DNA from: Saussurea involucrata
Lineage: Eukaryota > Streptophyta > Magnoliopsida > Asterales > Asteraceae
Reading direction: 5' to 3'
DNA: 64,000 nucleotides
NCBI GenBank assembly: GCA_033807775.1
Contig: CM066317.1
Location: 38,691,870-38,755,869, forward strand
Position numbers and translations under genes: made by a program. Below the pieces are notes generated by a model. It saw nothing but the letters and a program-made list of their open reading frames with translations. It ran no database searches and was not told the DNA's origin. This document shows positions 10,450 through 20,400 of this stretch, one piece after another (the stretch's first letter is position 1; each line of letters begins with the position of its first letter).

Positions 10450-11246
10450 ATGTCGGAAAGAAGCTTGAGGAGTAGATATGTGCCCGTGGTGGGTACAACT
10501 CCAGTTGTAGGAGAGATTCGAGTAGAAGAGATCTTTGAGGAGGAACCGGTGAATCCCTCGAGTCGAGCGGCCACCCACGAAAGGGGCAGAGGCCGAGGAA
10601 GAGGACGAGGTAGACCACCGTTGCGAGCTGCCTCTCAGGCAGTTGGGACTGGTGTGGCAACCCACGGAGGGAAGAAGAAGCCAACCACCCGTCGAGCAAA
10701 AAGTACGGGAGCGCCTGAAGTGCGTGAACCCCTCCATCAAGAAAGTACCGCTTCAGTAGGTGGGAGAAGCCAGTCAGACAACCCGAAGAGAAACCAGAAT
10801 CAGGCTTTTGTTACCGAGAAGAAGTTTACGGCTGAGATGGGTAAACTACAAGATACTCTACAGGCATTGTTGGAAAATCAAATCAAGAATACATCAGAAG
10901 GGCGAACTAAAAGCGGGAATGAGACCAAGACTGAGGCATCTAGTTTACCTCCGACCGTGGTGGGAGATCACGCTATGTCAACTTCGTTTGTGGCCAATGA
11001 ACCAAAGGCAATGAAGAGATGTACCTTTAAAACATTTGCGTCGCGCAAACCTTCGTCTTTCAACGGGGAACGCAAACTGGTTTTAGCGTTGAGGTGGATA
11101 CACGAGATGGAGCTAGCTTTTGACACAAGAAAGTGCACCGAAGAAGACAAAGTGTTGTTTGCAATGTCTATGCTGAAAGCAGACGCCATATTCTGGTGGG
11201 ACGTCGAGACTGGCGGTAAGGGTTCTAAGATTGCGAAGACAACTTC
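10450..11246 (+). pseudogene. gag: Truncated gypsy Gag (copy A)
   Basis: Open from ATG 10450, in frame to 11259, but only the part up to about 11246-11257 is gag. The N-terminus has an Arg/Gly-rich patch (GRGRGRGRGRP) and basic stretches. Then comes the start of the Retrotrans_gag capsid domain with FNGERKLVLALRWI, the helix around EDKVLFAMSMLKADA and IFWWDVE. The frame runs into a piece of minus-strand gypsy LTR through the shared stretch ATGGAAGAATT, which looks like a microhomology joint. No zinc knuckle or pol remains. It could not make a working capsid. Confidence 0.85.
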
Positions 11247-11388
11247 ATGGAAGAATTAGCTAAACCTAGGGATTTGGGCCTTTTTATACCTTCCCACAAT
11301 TTTCAATTTTGACCCTCCACTTAAACTTTCATTTCTTAAACATTAGCCACCAAACTTTCATACTTGCTAGAAAAACCCGGTTGTTACA
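11247..11388 (-). repeat. End fragment of a G2-type gypsy LTR (copy A)
   Basis: 142 bp identical in kind to the end of the G2 LTR (45126-45267), finishing CCCGGTTGTTACA and followed by the same flank TAGTCTTAATCC in copies A, B and C. In copy C the whole LTR is present, so A and B are the deleted forms. Confidence 0.85.
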
Positions 11389-11425
11389 TAGTCTTAATCC
11401 TTTACATGAAATTTCTCTCTCCTAT

Positions 11426-12262
11426 TGTAATAACCAGGGTTCTGAATGAAAAGATTTGGGAATATTGTCGGAAAATTTAAGATGCTATAACTTTGGGGGT
11501 TGGTTTGTTGTTTTGGGAGGGGGTATAAAGACCCTTATCATTTGGCACAAAACCTTAGGTTCTATCATTTTCATTTTTGGAGCGGTTATAGGAGAGTTGA
11601 GAATAGAAATCAAGTTACCAATTGCGCCATTGGAAGAAATCAAGGAGAGTGATGGATTGAGGATCACCAATTCATCGAGCTTCAAGGTAATCTTATAGTC
11701 TTTACTCTCCTCGTCTTTTATCAATTGATCTTTTGGGTGGATACGAATTTTGGGAGCATTTGGGGTTTTATGTGGATTTTGGGAGGATGAAATACTTTCA
11801 ATGCAAAATACTGATTTTTGAGCGAGTTATGATGATTTGAAGTTATGAAAGTTCAAAAATCACAAAACCCAAAAATCCGAAATTTACAGCTTTCGGTATT
11901 AGAGTCCCGCAAAAGGAAAGTCCCGCAATTGAGAAGTCCCGCTACTGGGAAGTCACAGAGAAATACCGGGAGTTGTGATACCGGGACTGGCAAACCAAGT
12001 CCCACAACTGAGTAATACCGGGACTAAATTAGGTACCGGGAGATGTAATACCGGGAGATGGAATACCGGGAGATGTTCACTACCGGGAGATAATTATACC
12101 GGGAGTTGTTCACTACCGGGAGATATCAGCACCGGGAGTTATCACTACCGGGAGATAACTATACCGGGAGTTATTCACTACCTCAGCACCGGGAGTTATT
12201 CACTACCGGGAGATATCAGCACCGGGAGTTATCACTACCGGGAGATATCAATACCGGGACTT
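11426..12262 (+). repeat. Gypsy-type LTR fragment with ACCGGGA array (copy A)
   Basis: It begins TGTAATAACC, a gypsy LTR start. About 465 bp in, a dense array of ACCGGGA/G words starts (11905-12262), spaced roughly 9-20 bp in alternating contexts such as TACCGGGAGATAT and CACCGGGAGTTAT. The LTR end is not present. An 80-codon open frame at 11456-11698 survives in all three copies, but it lies in LTR sequence and I do not call it a gene. Confidence 0.7.
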
Positions 12263-13007
12263 CGAAAACAAATCAGATACAAGAAAAACTTACCCGGTTC
12301 GATGAATTTCTGCAGTCTTGATGAGAAATAATCTGCAAGAACTTCGTACTAACAAGAAAACTAGCCAAAAAATACACGAAAACAATACTAAATCGAATCA
12401 ACTAGTACTTTTGACAAGAAAAATTGATAATTTTCACGAACAGGGAGCAAAAAAAAACCAAATCAAGAATTTTAAAAATCAGTGATTTTTACTCAACTAA
12501 ACGATTTGAAAACACAGAGAGATCTTAGAAAACCTATGAGAAGAATGTATCAAGCCTCAATTTTGGGTTTTAACACCAAAATCAAAGCAATAAAAAATTC
12601 TTGAGATGAACACAGTACGTACATTGAATGATCAAGAAAAACCAGAAAAATACCTTTGAATCGATAGCTTTGTCCCTCTGCTCTGATACCAATTGTGGAT
12701 CCCAGATTGATCAAGTAACAATGAATATGAAGCGATTAATCCTTTAGTGATTGAATGCAGAGAGTTACAAGATTATAATGATGAACAAACTCTCTCTCTA
12801 AACACTGTTAAGCGCACGGCTAATCTCACCACTACTAACCTAAAGATTGGAAAAACAACTTTATATACCAAGAGCTTTAAGCCTAAGCCCATGGACCACA
12901 AACACTAATCTAAGCCCATTTAGCATAAAAGGCTTTTACAAACAAATAAAGAAAACAATTCTTTTCTTTATATTACTTTCTATTTTATAGGACTTTTAGT
13001 CCTAACA
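12263..13007 (-). mobile_element. Minus-strand copia fragment: leader, PBS and 5' LTR (copy A)
   Basis: The LTR spans 12694-13007 (314 bp; TGTGGATCCC ... TAGTCCTAACA). A PBS complement (CTGCTCTGATACCA, 12679-12691) is immediately to its left, so this is the 5' LTR of a minus-strand element whose leader (12263-12678) is left of it. The rest is gone. Equivalents are 31425-31738 and 46594-46907. Confidence 0.75.
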
Positions 13008-13665
13008 ATTAAATTATCAGGTGACGAGACGTGCGGTAACTCGGGTACCGACGAGAACTTACCAATCAAAACTTACCAAACACAACTTACCGGACGAAGG
13101 TTGGTTTACCGATTAAAGCACTTTCCGGATAAATGGAGTTTCCGGATGAAAATAAGTTCCTGGGTGAAAGATATTTCCGGATGATATGTAGTTTCCGACA
13201 AAACAAATATTAATTAATAAACAACTATGGATGACACAAAACTTACCATGGCATCTTTCAACTCACTTATTCATGTGTCTTATGATATGCAAGATATGTA
13301 TGCATGCGTCGGAAGTGGAGAAGACAACAAGAGTAAGAGAAACAAGAAATATGCATGAGACGATTTAAAAAAAATTATCATGCAGCAGGTTGGATAGATT
13401 CTAACTATGTATGTATGTAATTAAAACGTGTCTCCAACTAACTTTCAAACATACCAGTATGAAAGTCAACAATAGTGGCTTATATAATTGATTTCACACG
13501 AAACCAGATTTATCCAGATAGAAGATTGTGTCCGGAAAGTGGTTTTTCCGGTAAGTGACTTCCGGTAAGTTGGGAAAAAAATGTTGTCCGTTAACTTGGA
13601 AAAAAATATTTATTCGGTAACTTGGTATTTGACAAAAATTTGTTGTTACCCGGAAAGTGGGTAGG
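13008..13665. repeat. CCGG/GGTAACTT-rich sequence hosting TRG
   Basis: Many short words such as TTACCGG, TTTCCGGA, GGTAACTT and CCGGTAAG are scattered over 650 bp of otherwise AT-rich DNA. In copy C the same kind of sequence resumes on the far side of TRG (53337-53460), so TRG jumped into it. It is probably part of a gypsy LTR. There is no gene. Confidence 0.6.
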
Positions 13666-14810
13666 TGATAATCCAAGATCTTCAACAACGTGCTCTGATA
13701 CCAATTGTTAAACCCTAAAGATCAATCAAGATAGAGAAGATGTGAATTTGTCATCACATTGATCAAGAACACTGTATACAAGATATGAGTTCAGCACTTT
13801 CTCTCTCTAAGAAATGAATGTGAATTAAGAGAATGTTTCTAAGAGTCCCCTATACTAACACACAACTAAACCTATTTATACTAAACACATTACAAGGTGT
13901 AAACAACACAATACAACTCAATACATTGACTTTGACTTTGACCTTTCTATATTTAAACCTTGAAGACATATTGCACTAACAATCTCCCCCTTGGATTCAA
14001 GGTTTAAACAAATGCGATCAACAAGCTTTAGCTTTCTTGAATCTTCGGTCTTCATCAAAGCTTGTCAAAGTCAAAACGTCATCCAATCTTCAAACGGCAA
14101 ATAACGAACTTCTTTCTTCGAACAGGAGAATATGAATCTTCACACAAAGCTTTTTAAAACAAGAAGCACAAGTTCAAGAAAAAGAGATCACTGAAAGGAT
14201 CAGTCGATTTTCCTCAAACTCTTGAAGAATTCTCCCCATTTCCATTGACTTGAGAATTTCATTCTTCAGTGTCGATCTTCATAAACGCGCGAGTTCAAAA
14301 GAAAGAGATCACTGAAATGATCAATCGATTTCTTAAAAACTCTTGAAGAATAAAACTCCCCCTATCATTTCTTGAAACGACGTCTTCTTTCTACAAATCT
14401 CCCCGTTGACATTAAAACGAATCTTTGATTTTAAACTTTCTTTGACATGAAATTGATGTAGACATTCTCCCCCTTTTTCGATGAAAGTGAGCATCACGAG
14501 CATCGAAAATCTTTTCAATTTCAGTCACGGACAATCTCCCTCTTCAAAAACATTTCTTCCCCTTGAAAAACACGAACAATCTCCCCATAAGCGAAAGATC
14601 TTGCTCCCCCTAAAAATAAGAATTGTAGAGCAAGTTGATTTTCTCCCCCTGAAAATTTGCATAAAAATCATATAAGCGCACATTTTAACAAACTTATATA
14701 AAGAGAATAGAATTCATTGAACAACATTTTATAACTACTAACAATTAATCATTTGAACACCAAACAAAAGAAATTCAACTTAATGAAATGTAACAGATAT
14801 TTCCATCAAG
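13666..14810 (-). mobile_element. TRG copy A: 3' LTR and 3' part only
   Basis: 316-bp LTR (13666-13981) preceded by GTAGG, followed on the right by a polypurine tract complement and the multi-CTCCCC region. The element is cut at 14810, where remnants of the C2 5' LTR begin. In copy C the same element continues to its gag and 5' LTR. Confidence 0.85.
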
Positions 14811-14832
14811 TAAAATCTGTTAAATCTGTTAA

Positions 14833-14967
14833 GTCTCCGCAACAAGCTGTAAAATGTTAATGATTTATCAATAAACAATTTAGAAAAGTAAAATCTGTGT
14901 GTTTGTATTCAACCCCCCCCCCCCCCCCCCCCCTTCTACAAACTTGTATAGGCCTTCGGGACCAACA
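14833..14967 (+). repeat. 5' LTR remnant of C2 (135 of 970 bp)
   Basis: Matches the last 135 bp of the 3' LTR (26950-27084), ending GGGACCAACA. It contains a run of 21 C (14913-14933); the 3' LTR has 12 C there. Promoter and U3 are missing, so C2 cannot start its genomic RNA from this end. Between 14811 and 14832 lies a short duplicated filler of the type AAATCTGTTA. Confidence 0.9.
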
Positions 14968-14985
14968 AGTGGTATCAGAGCGGAT
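14968..14985 (+). other. Primer binding site of C2
   Basis: AGTGGTATCAGAGCGGAT starts right after the LTR end; TGGTATCAGAGC is complementary to the 3' end of initiator tRNA-Met and primes minus-strand synthesis. Confidence 0.93.
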
Positions 14986-15047
14986 TTGTTTAATCTCATA
15001 AACAAGATCTAATCTAAGATATTTCTCTTCCTTGCTATTATCTGAAA

Positions 15048-17462
15048 ATGGCCAACACAAACACACATTATATAGACAATGGTTCTCTTGCAAAACCCCC
15101 TAGATTTTCCAGAGACAACTTCAACTTGTGGAAAAATAGGATGACACTCTTCTTAGAAGGTGTAGACCCTACTATGACTTACTATCTTGAAAACGGACCA
15201 CACATCCCTGTAACAATTGATCCTTTAGTTCCAGCCACTGCAGCTAGAGCTGCTATTCCAGAAAGGCTTATTCCAAAGGAAATACACATGTGGACCGATG
15301 AAGATAAAAAGAAAGTGGCCATAGATACAAAAGCCAGATCCATACTATCCATGGCCCTTCATGACGAAGTCTACCATTCCGTCATGAACCTGAAGTCATC
15401 AAAAGCCATGTGGGACACAATATGTGTTCAGTATGAAGGAATGTCTGAAGTCCAGGACTCAAGAAAGATCAACCTGGTAAGACAATACGAAAGCTTCATT
15501 TCTGGTAAGAATGAAACTCTCTCTGAAGTTCACCAACGTTTTAATTGTTTAATTATAGATCTAAAAACTGTTGGTAAGGAATATTCTAACTTTGAAGTGC
15601 TGACAAAGTTTCTAGAATGTTTACCTGAAAGCTGGGACAATTATTCCATGTGTCTCAAGCTGTCAAAGGATCTTAAATCAATGACCCTTTCAACCTTATA
15701 TGGTATATTGCTGAATCATGAGCAATCTAGCCATCTTAAGAAGAATCTTGTAAAAGATTCCAAAAGCACTCCTGTTGCTTTAATCTCAGAAGAACCTTCT
15801 ACTCATCGACCTTCGGTCACTATCACTGAGTTAGAAAGTAACTCTGAAAGGTCATCAGACTCTGATTCTTCAGATGATGATGAATCCTTGGCTCTCCTAA
15901 CTAAAAAGTTCAGGAGATTCGCCAAGAAGAAAATGTTTAGAAAGAACAAACCTATTTCCATAACTGACAAGCCTAAATCATCAGCTTTTGTTGATAAGGC
16001 TACTGCTACTTGTTTCAACTGCGAAAAGACAGGTCATTTCGCTAATGAGTGAAGGTCAAAGAAAATCATGAGACCTTCAGCTTTTACAAAGAAATCCTTT
16101 GTTCCAAGGAATAAAGATGACAAATACTCAAAGCTGAAGGAGAAGTAATCAAAGCTGAAAAGTTTTAAGAATAAAGGAAAAGGCCTGATGGCTGACTATG
16201 ATTGGGCTGCTTCTGATGAAGAAGCATCATCATCTGACTCTGAAGATGATGAAGCAAATCAATGTCTCATGGCCAAGATTGAAGAAGAGGAAGAAAGTTC
16301 AGACATTCCCTCCACTTCAACATCTGCCATTCAGGTATCACCTTCTTTCTTTACCAATATTGCAAATATTGATGAAGCTGATAGTCTCCGTAAGATCGAT
16401 CTCTTGACTAGAAGTTTATACGAAGCCATGAACGGAAAAACTGTGGTTGAAAACCAAAATCTTGATCTCGCTGAAAAGCTTAAAAACTGCCACCTTCAAA
16501 TAGAAAAGCTTTCTAAAATTGAAGATGATTTTAAAGATCAAGTCTATTTAAATCAGCTAGTCAAAATCGAACGAGCAGAAGCTATCGCTGCATTAAAAGC
16601 TGAACAAGCTACTGTTGAAGGATGGTGTAATTCTTCAACAAAGATCACTGAGATAATTAAGGCTCAGATTCCTCTGAGTGATAAACGTGGTCTGGGTTAT
16701 AAATATGATACTCCAAAACCAACCACTGAACGTTCAATGCTTAAATTTGGAACGTTCGTATCCTCAGTCGCTGACACTTCATCATCTCAGTGCTCCTCGT
16801 CCATTACACCAATCCCTGAGGAAACTCCTACCTCCTCAAAAGGTAAGGAGAAAATGGTTTATTCAAAACCTACCTCTGTCTCTAAAGACAAAGGTAAAGG
16901 AATTGTTATTTATCAAAATCCTAAGAAGGGTACCTTAGTACCAAAGCTGAATGCTTCTAAAGCCTCAGTGACCAACCCCTCTGGATCTAGAAAGCTGATC
17001 TCTGGATCTATTCAGCGATCTACTCCTAGACTCAGAGTGGATGTCCTTGGTAAGAAATCTGAAGAACTGAATGTTCGTCCCATTTCTAAAGCCAATAGTT
17101 TACTTGGTGCTGGCACTTCCAATTAAAAATTAAAAGCTCAGCATACAAGTGGTCCTAGAACTACTTTTAGTTATAGGAAATGTTATCACTGTGGACTTAC
17201 CGATCATATTGCTAGTAAGTGCCCCACAGCCACCAAAGCTGAAAAGATAGCCAAGGTGAAGATTGCCCCCAAGGCAAAGAAGACCAACCCTGGTGCAAAT
17301 CAGATCAAGGTGAATTCTACCACTGAGGTTAAGAAATTAACCAAAGTGAAGAAAGACAAAGCTGAATCTTCAAATGCTGCGAAGACTTCTGAACCTTCAA
17401 TTCCAACTACTTCCACTGACAAACATGTATACATGGTTAAGTGGGTACCTAAGAAAAACTAA
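15048..17462 (+). pseudogene. gag: Gag of C2 with three in-frame stops
   Basis: Copia Gag starting MANTNTHYIDNG at the first ATG after the PBS. The capsid domain contains NFNLWKNRM and MWDTICVQYEG. The first zinc knuckle reads CFNCEKTGHFANE and is then cut by TGA (16050-16052) exactly where its last cysteine codon (TGC or TGT) should be. The same frame continues past TAA 16146-16148 into an acidic segment (DEEASSSDSEDDE), a coiled coil and S/T-rich stretches, then past TAA 17124-17126 to a second knuckle (CYHCGLTDHIASKC, about 17187-17228). The end KWVPKKN (stop 17460-17462) matches the Gag ends of C1 and TRG. Confidence 0.9.
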
Positions 17463-17480
17463 TCTTCCTTTGTATTGCAG
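17460..17480 (+). promoter_or_regulatory. Gag stop followed by splice-acceptor-like tract (C2)
   Basis: The TAA lies in CTAAT and is followed by CTTCCTTTGTATTGCAG, a good plant 3' splice site by eye, ending at 17480. The pol frame runs straight through the following base. C1 and TRG have equivalents. Confidence 0.5.
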
Positions 17481-20400
17481 GTTAAGAAGGGTATCTGGTA
17501 TCTCGATAGCGGATGCTCTAGACACATGACTGGTAAGAAAAGCCTGCTCGCTGAATACAAGGAAGAGAAGGGTCCCTCTGTGACTTTCGGTGGAAATGGA
17601 AAAGGACACACCCGAGGGTATGGTGTACTTTCAAATGGTACAACCTCCTTCAGAAGAGTCGCATATGTTGAAGGGCTGAGGCATAATCTTCTGAGCATCA
17701 GTCAGCTTTGCGACATGGATAACAAAGTGATTTTCACTAAGGAATCCTGCTTTGTCTCTGACAAAAAGGAGAAGATAGCTCTCAGCGGTTATCGTTTGGA
17801 AAATGTTTATGTAATAAACATGGACTCAACAACCACTGAGAACTCCTGTTTCTTCTCAAAGGCATCTTCTGATGTTAACTGGCTATGGCACAAGAGGCTC
17901 TCACATCTAAATTTCAAGACACTGAATACTCTTTCCTCCAAAGAGTTAGTCACTGGTCTACCTCAGCATTCATACGCCAAAGAGTCTTTATGTTCAGCGT
18001 GTGAAAAAGGGAAGCAGACCAAGGCAAGCTTCAAGTCAAAGAAAGTCTCCTCAGTGTCATCTCCTCTACAACTACTCCATATGGATTTGTTTGGCCCCGT
18101 TAACAAACAATCCATCGCTGGAAAGAAATATACGCTGGTCATAGTTGATGAATTTTCTCGTTACACTTGGGTAATGTTTCTCCGTTCTAAGAGTGACACC
18201 GCTGAAGAACTCATCACCTTTGTTCGGAAGATGGAAACTCTGAACAATATGATTGTTCGCTCAATAAGGAGTGATCATGGAACTGAATTCAAAAACAGTT
18301 CTCTTGATTCCTTCCTTGAGAGTAAGGGTATTTCTCACAACTTTTCGTCAGTGAGAACACCGCAACAAAATGGAGTCGCTGAAAGAAGAAATAGAACAAT
18401 TATTGAAGCTGCACGTTCAATGCTCAGCGATTCTCACCTGCCTACTCAGTTTTGGGCAGAAGCTGTCAACACTGCTTGCTTTACGCAAAACAGGTCGCTG
18501 ATAGTTAAAAGATTCAAAAAGACAGCCTATGAACTATTTCATGGGAGAAAGCCTTCAATCAGCTTTCTTCACATCTTTGGATGTCAGTGTTTCATACTGA
18601 ACAACAGAGATGCCCTTGGAAAGTTTGATCCTAAGGCTGATGATGGAATCTTTCTTGGATACTCCTCAGTCTCCAAAGCCTTCAGAGTCTTCAACCGTAG
18701 AAGACAAACTGTAGAAGAAACTATTCACGTCACGTTTGACGAATCCCGTTCAGCGAACTCTAAACCGTCCGCTGATACTGAAGAACTGAATCAATGGATG
18801 TTTTCTCATCTTGGTGATTCAGAAGAAGTTCCCACTCCTCATGCTCACACCGTAGAAAATGATGGTCCTCCTATCATTCCAGATATGCAGAATAGTGAAG
18901 CTGAAACATCTTGGGTCTCAGTTGTGCCTATAAACACTATACCTGCAGTTGATCCAAATGTCTCAGACATTCCATCTATTTCTCAACAATCAGTGAATGA
19001 AGTGACAAATGCAAACATTCCTCTCTTAGCTGATAATCCAGAAGTAGCTGAAGCCTCATCTTCAGTTTCTCCAGTTCAGACTGAATCAGCGACGTATGCT
19101 CCGGCTCAGCGATGGACTGTAAATCACCCAATCGATCAAATTCTTGGTGATCCCAACGCTGGTATTCAGACTCGTAGAAGTGCAGGTAATATTTGTTTAT
19201 TTGTTAACTTTATTTCTCTAACTGAACCAAAGAAAATAGATGATGCCCTCAGAGATCCAAACTGGGTCAGCGCTATGCAAGAAGAGCTGACTGAATTCGA
19301 AAGAAACAAAGTTTGGAAACTCGTTCGTAGACCAACTGACAAAACGGTGATAGGCACTAAATGGGTCTATCGAAACAAGTTGGACGAACATGGTACTGTA
19401 ACTCGCAACAAAGCTCGTCTTGTTGCTCAGGGATACAGACAAGAGGAAGGCATAGATTATGACGAAACTTTTGCTCCAGTAGCAAGACTCGAATCTATTC
19501 GTCTTTTCTTAGCATATGCTGTACACAAAAACTTCACTATACATCAGATGGATGTTAAGTCAGCGTTTCTGAATGGAAAGCTGAATGAAGAAGTGTATGT
19601 GGAACAACCTCCAGGATTCTCAGATCCTAAGCGTCCAGGTTATGTTTATAAACTGGACAAGGCACTTTATGGCTTAAAGCAAGCTCCTCGTGCATGGTAT
19701 GATACTCTCTCTACTTATCTCCATATTGAACAATTTGAGAGAGGTAAGATTGACAAAACTCTATTTTTTAGAAAAGTGAAAGGTCATATCATTTTAGTTC
19801 AAATATATGTTGATGACATTATATTTGGCTCTACTAACCCTGAGCTTTGTACTCGTTTCGCTGATAGAATGAAAGATGAGTATAAAATGAGCATGATGGG
19901 TGAACTAACATATTTCCTTGGTCTTCAGATTAAGCAAACTGAAAAAGGAACTTTCATTAATCAGGGAAAATATGTTAAAGATATGCTGAAGAAATTCGAC
20001 TTAACTGAAAGTTCAGCTATGAAAACCCCTATGGCACCACCGCTGACACTTGATAAGGACACAAAGGGTGTTCCTGTCAATGTCACGCTGTATCGTGGGA
20101 TGATCGGCTCACTATTGTATCTTACAGCTAGCCGACCCGATATTATGTTTGCAACATGTCTGTGCGCACGATATCAAGCTGAACCTAAGATATCCCATAT
20201 GAAAGATGTAAAGCGAATCTTTCGATATCTTAAGGGTACAGCGAATCTAGGCCTTTGGTATCCCAAAGACTCAGGATTCGATCTAACCGCCTATTCAGAC
20301 AGTGATTTTGCAGGTTGCAAAATGGATAGGAAAAGCACCACAGGAGGATGTCAGCTCCTGGGTGGAAAGCTGGTAAGTTGGACAAGTAAGAAGCAAAACT

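Larger units (their letters stand above)
9556..11246 (+). mobile_element. Ty3/gypsy fragment, copy A (LTR end, PBS, leader, gag start)
   Basis: The LTR part (9556-10166) ends GGGTTGTTACA and is followed by a degraded PBS, a leader of about 270 bp and the first third of gag. The LTR end and the leader resemble those of G2 and G3 on the other strand, so all three belong to one family group, probably Tekay-like. An 11-nt G run lies at 9703-9713. Most of the element (rest of gag, pol, 3' LTR) is missing. Confidence 0.85.
9556..14810. repeat. Segment copy A of a duplicated transposon mosaic
   Basis: This block matches 28255-33541 (copy B) nearly base for base, and its part from 11247 on matches 45126-48700 (copy C). 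All internal joints between unrelated elements are shared, so the mosaic existed before duplication. The left end is cut by C1 and the right end by C2. There is no host gene in it. Confidence 0.9.

Noticed and set aside
11456..11698. 80-codon frame repeated at 30166 and 45335 with few changes
   Set aside because: It lies in LTR sequence and is conserved only because the whole segment was recently duplicated; the opposite strand is open too.
11905..12262. Regular short repeats that resemble a CRISPR array
   Set aside because: Spacing is irregular, the repeats are 7-13 bp and lie inside a plant LTR, and there are no unique spacers or cas genes.
14333..14675. Small frames of 61 and 64 codons seen four times (14333, 27176, 33064, 48233)
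   Set aside because: They fall in the multi-PPT non-coding part of TRG and move with it; there is no codon signal or domain.
14968..14985. tRNA-like TGGTATCAGAGC and its complements elsewhere
   Set aside because: These are primer binding sites next to LTR ends; no cloverleaf can be formed around them.
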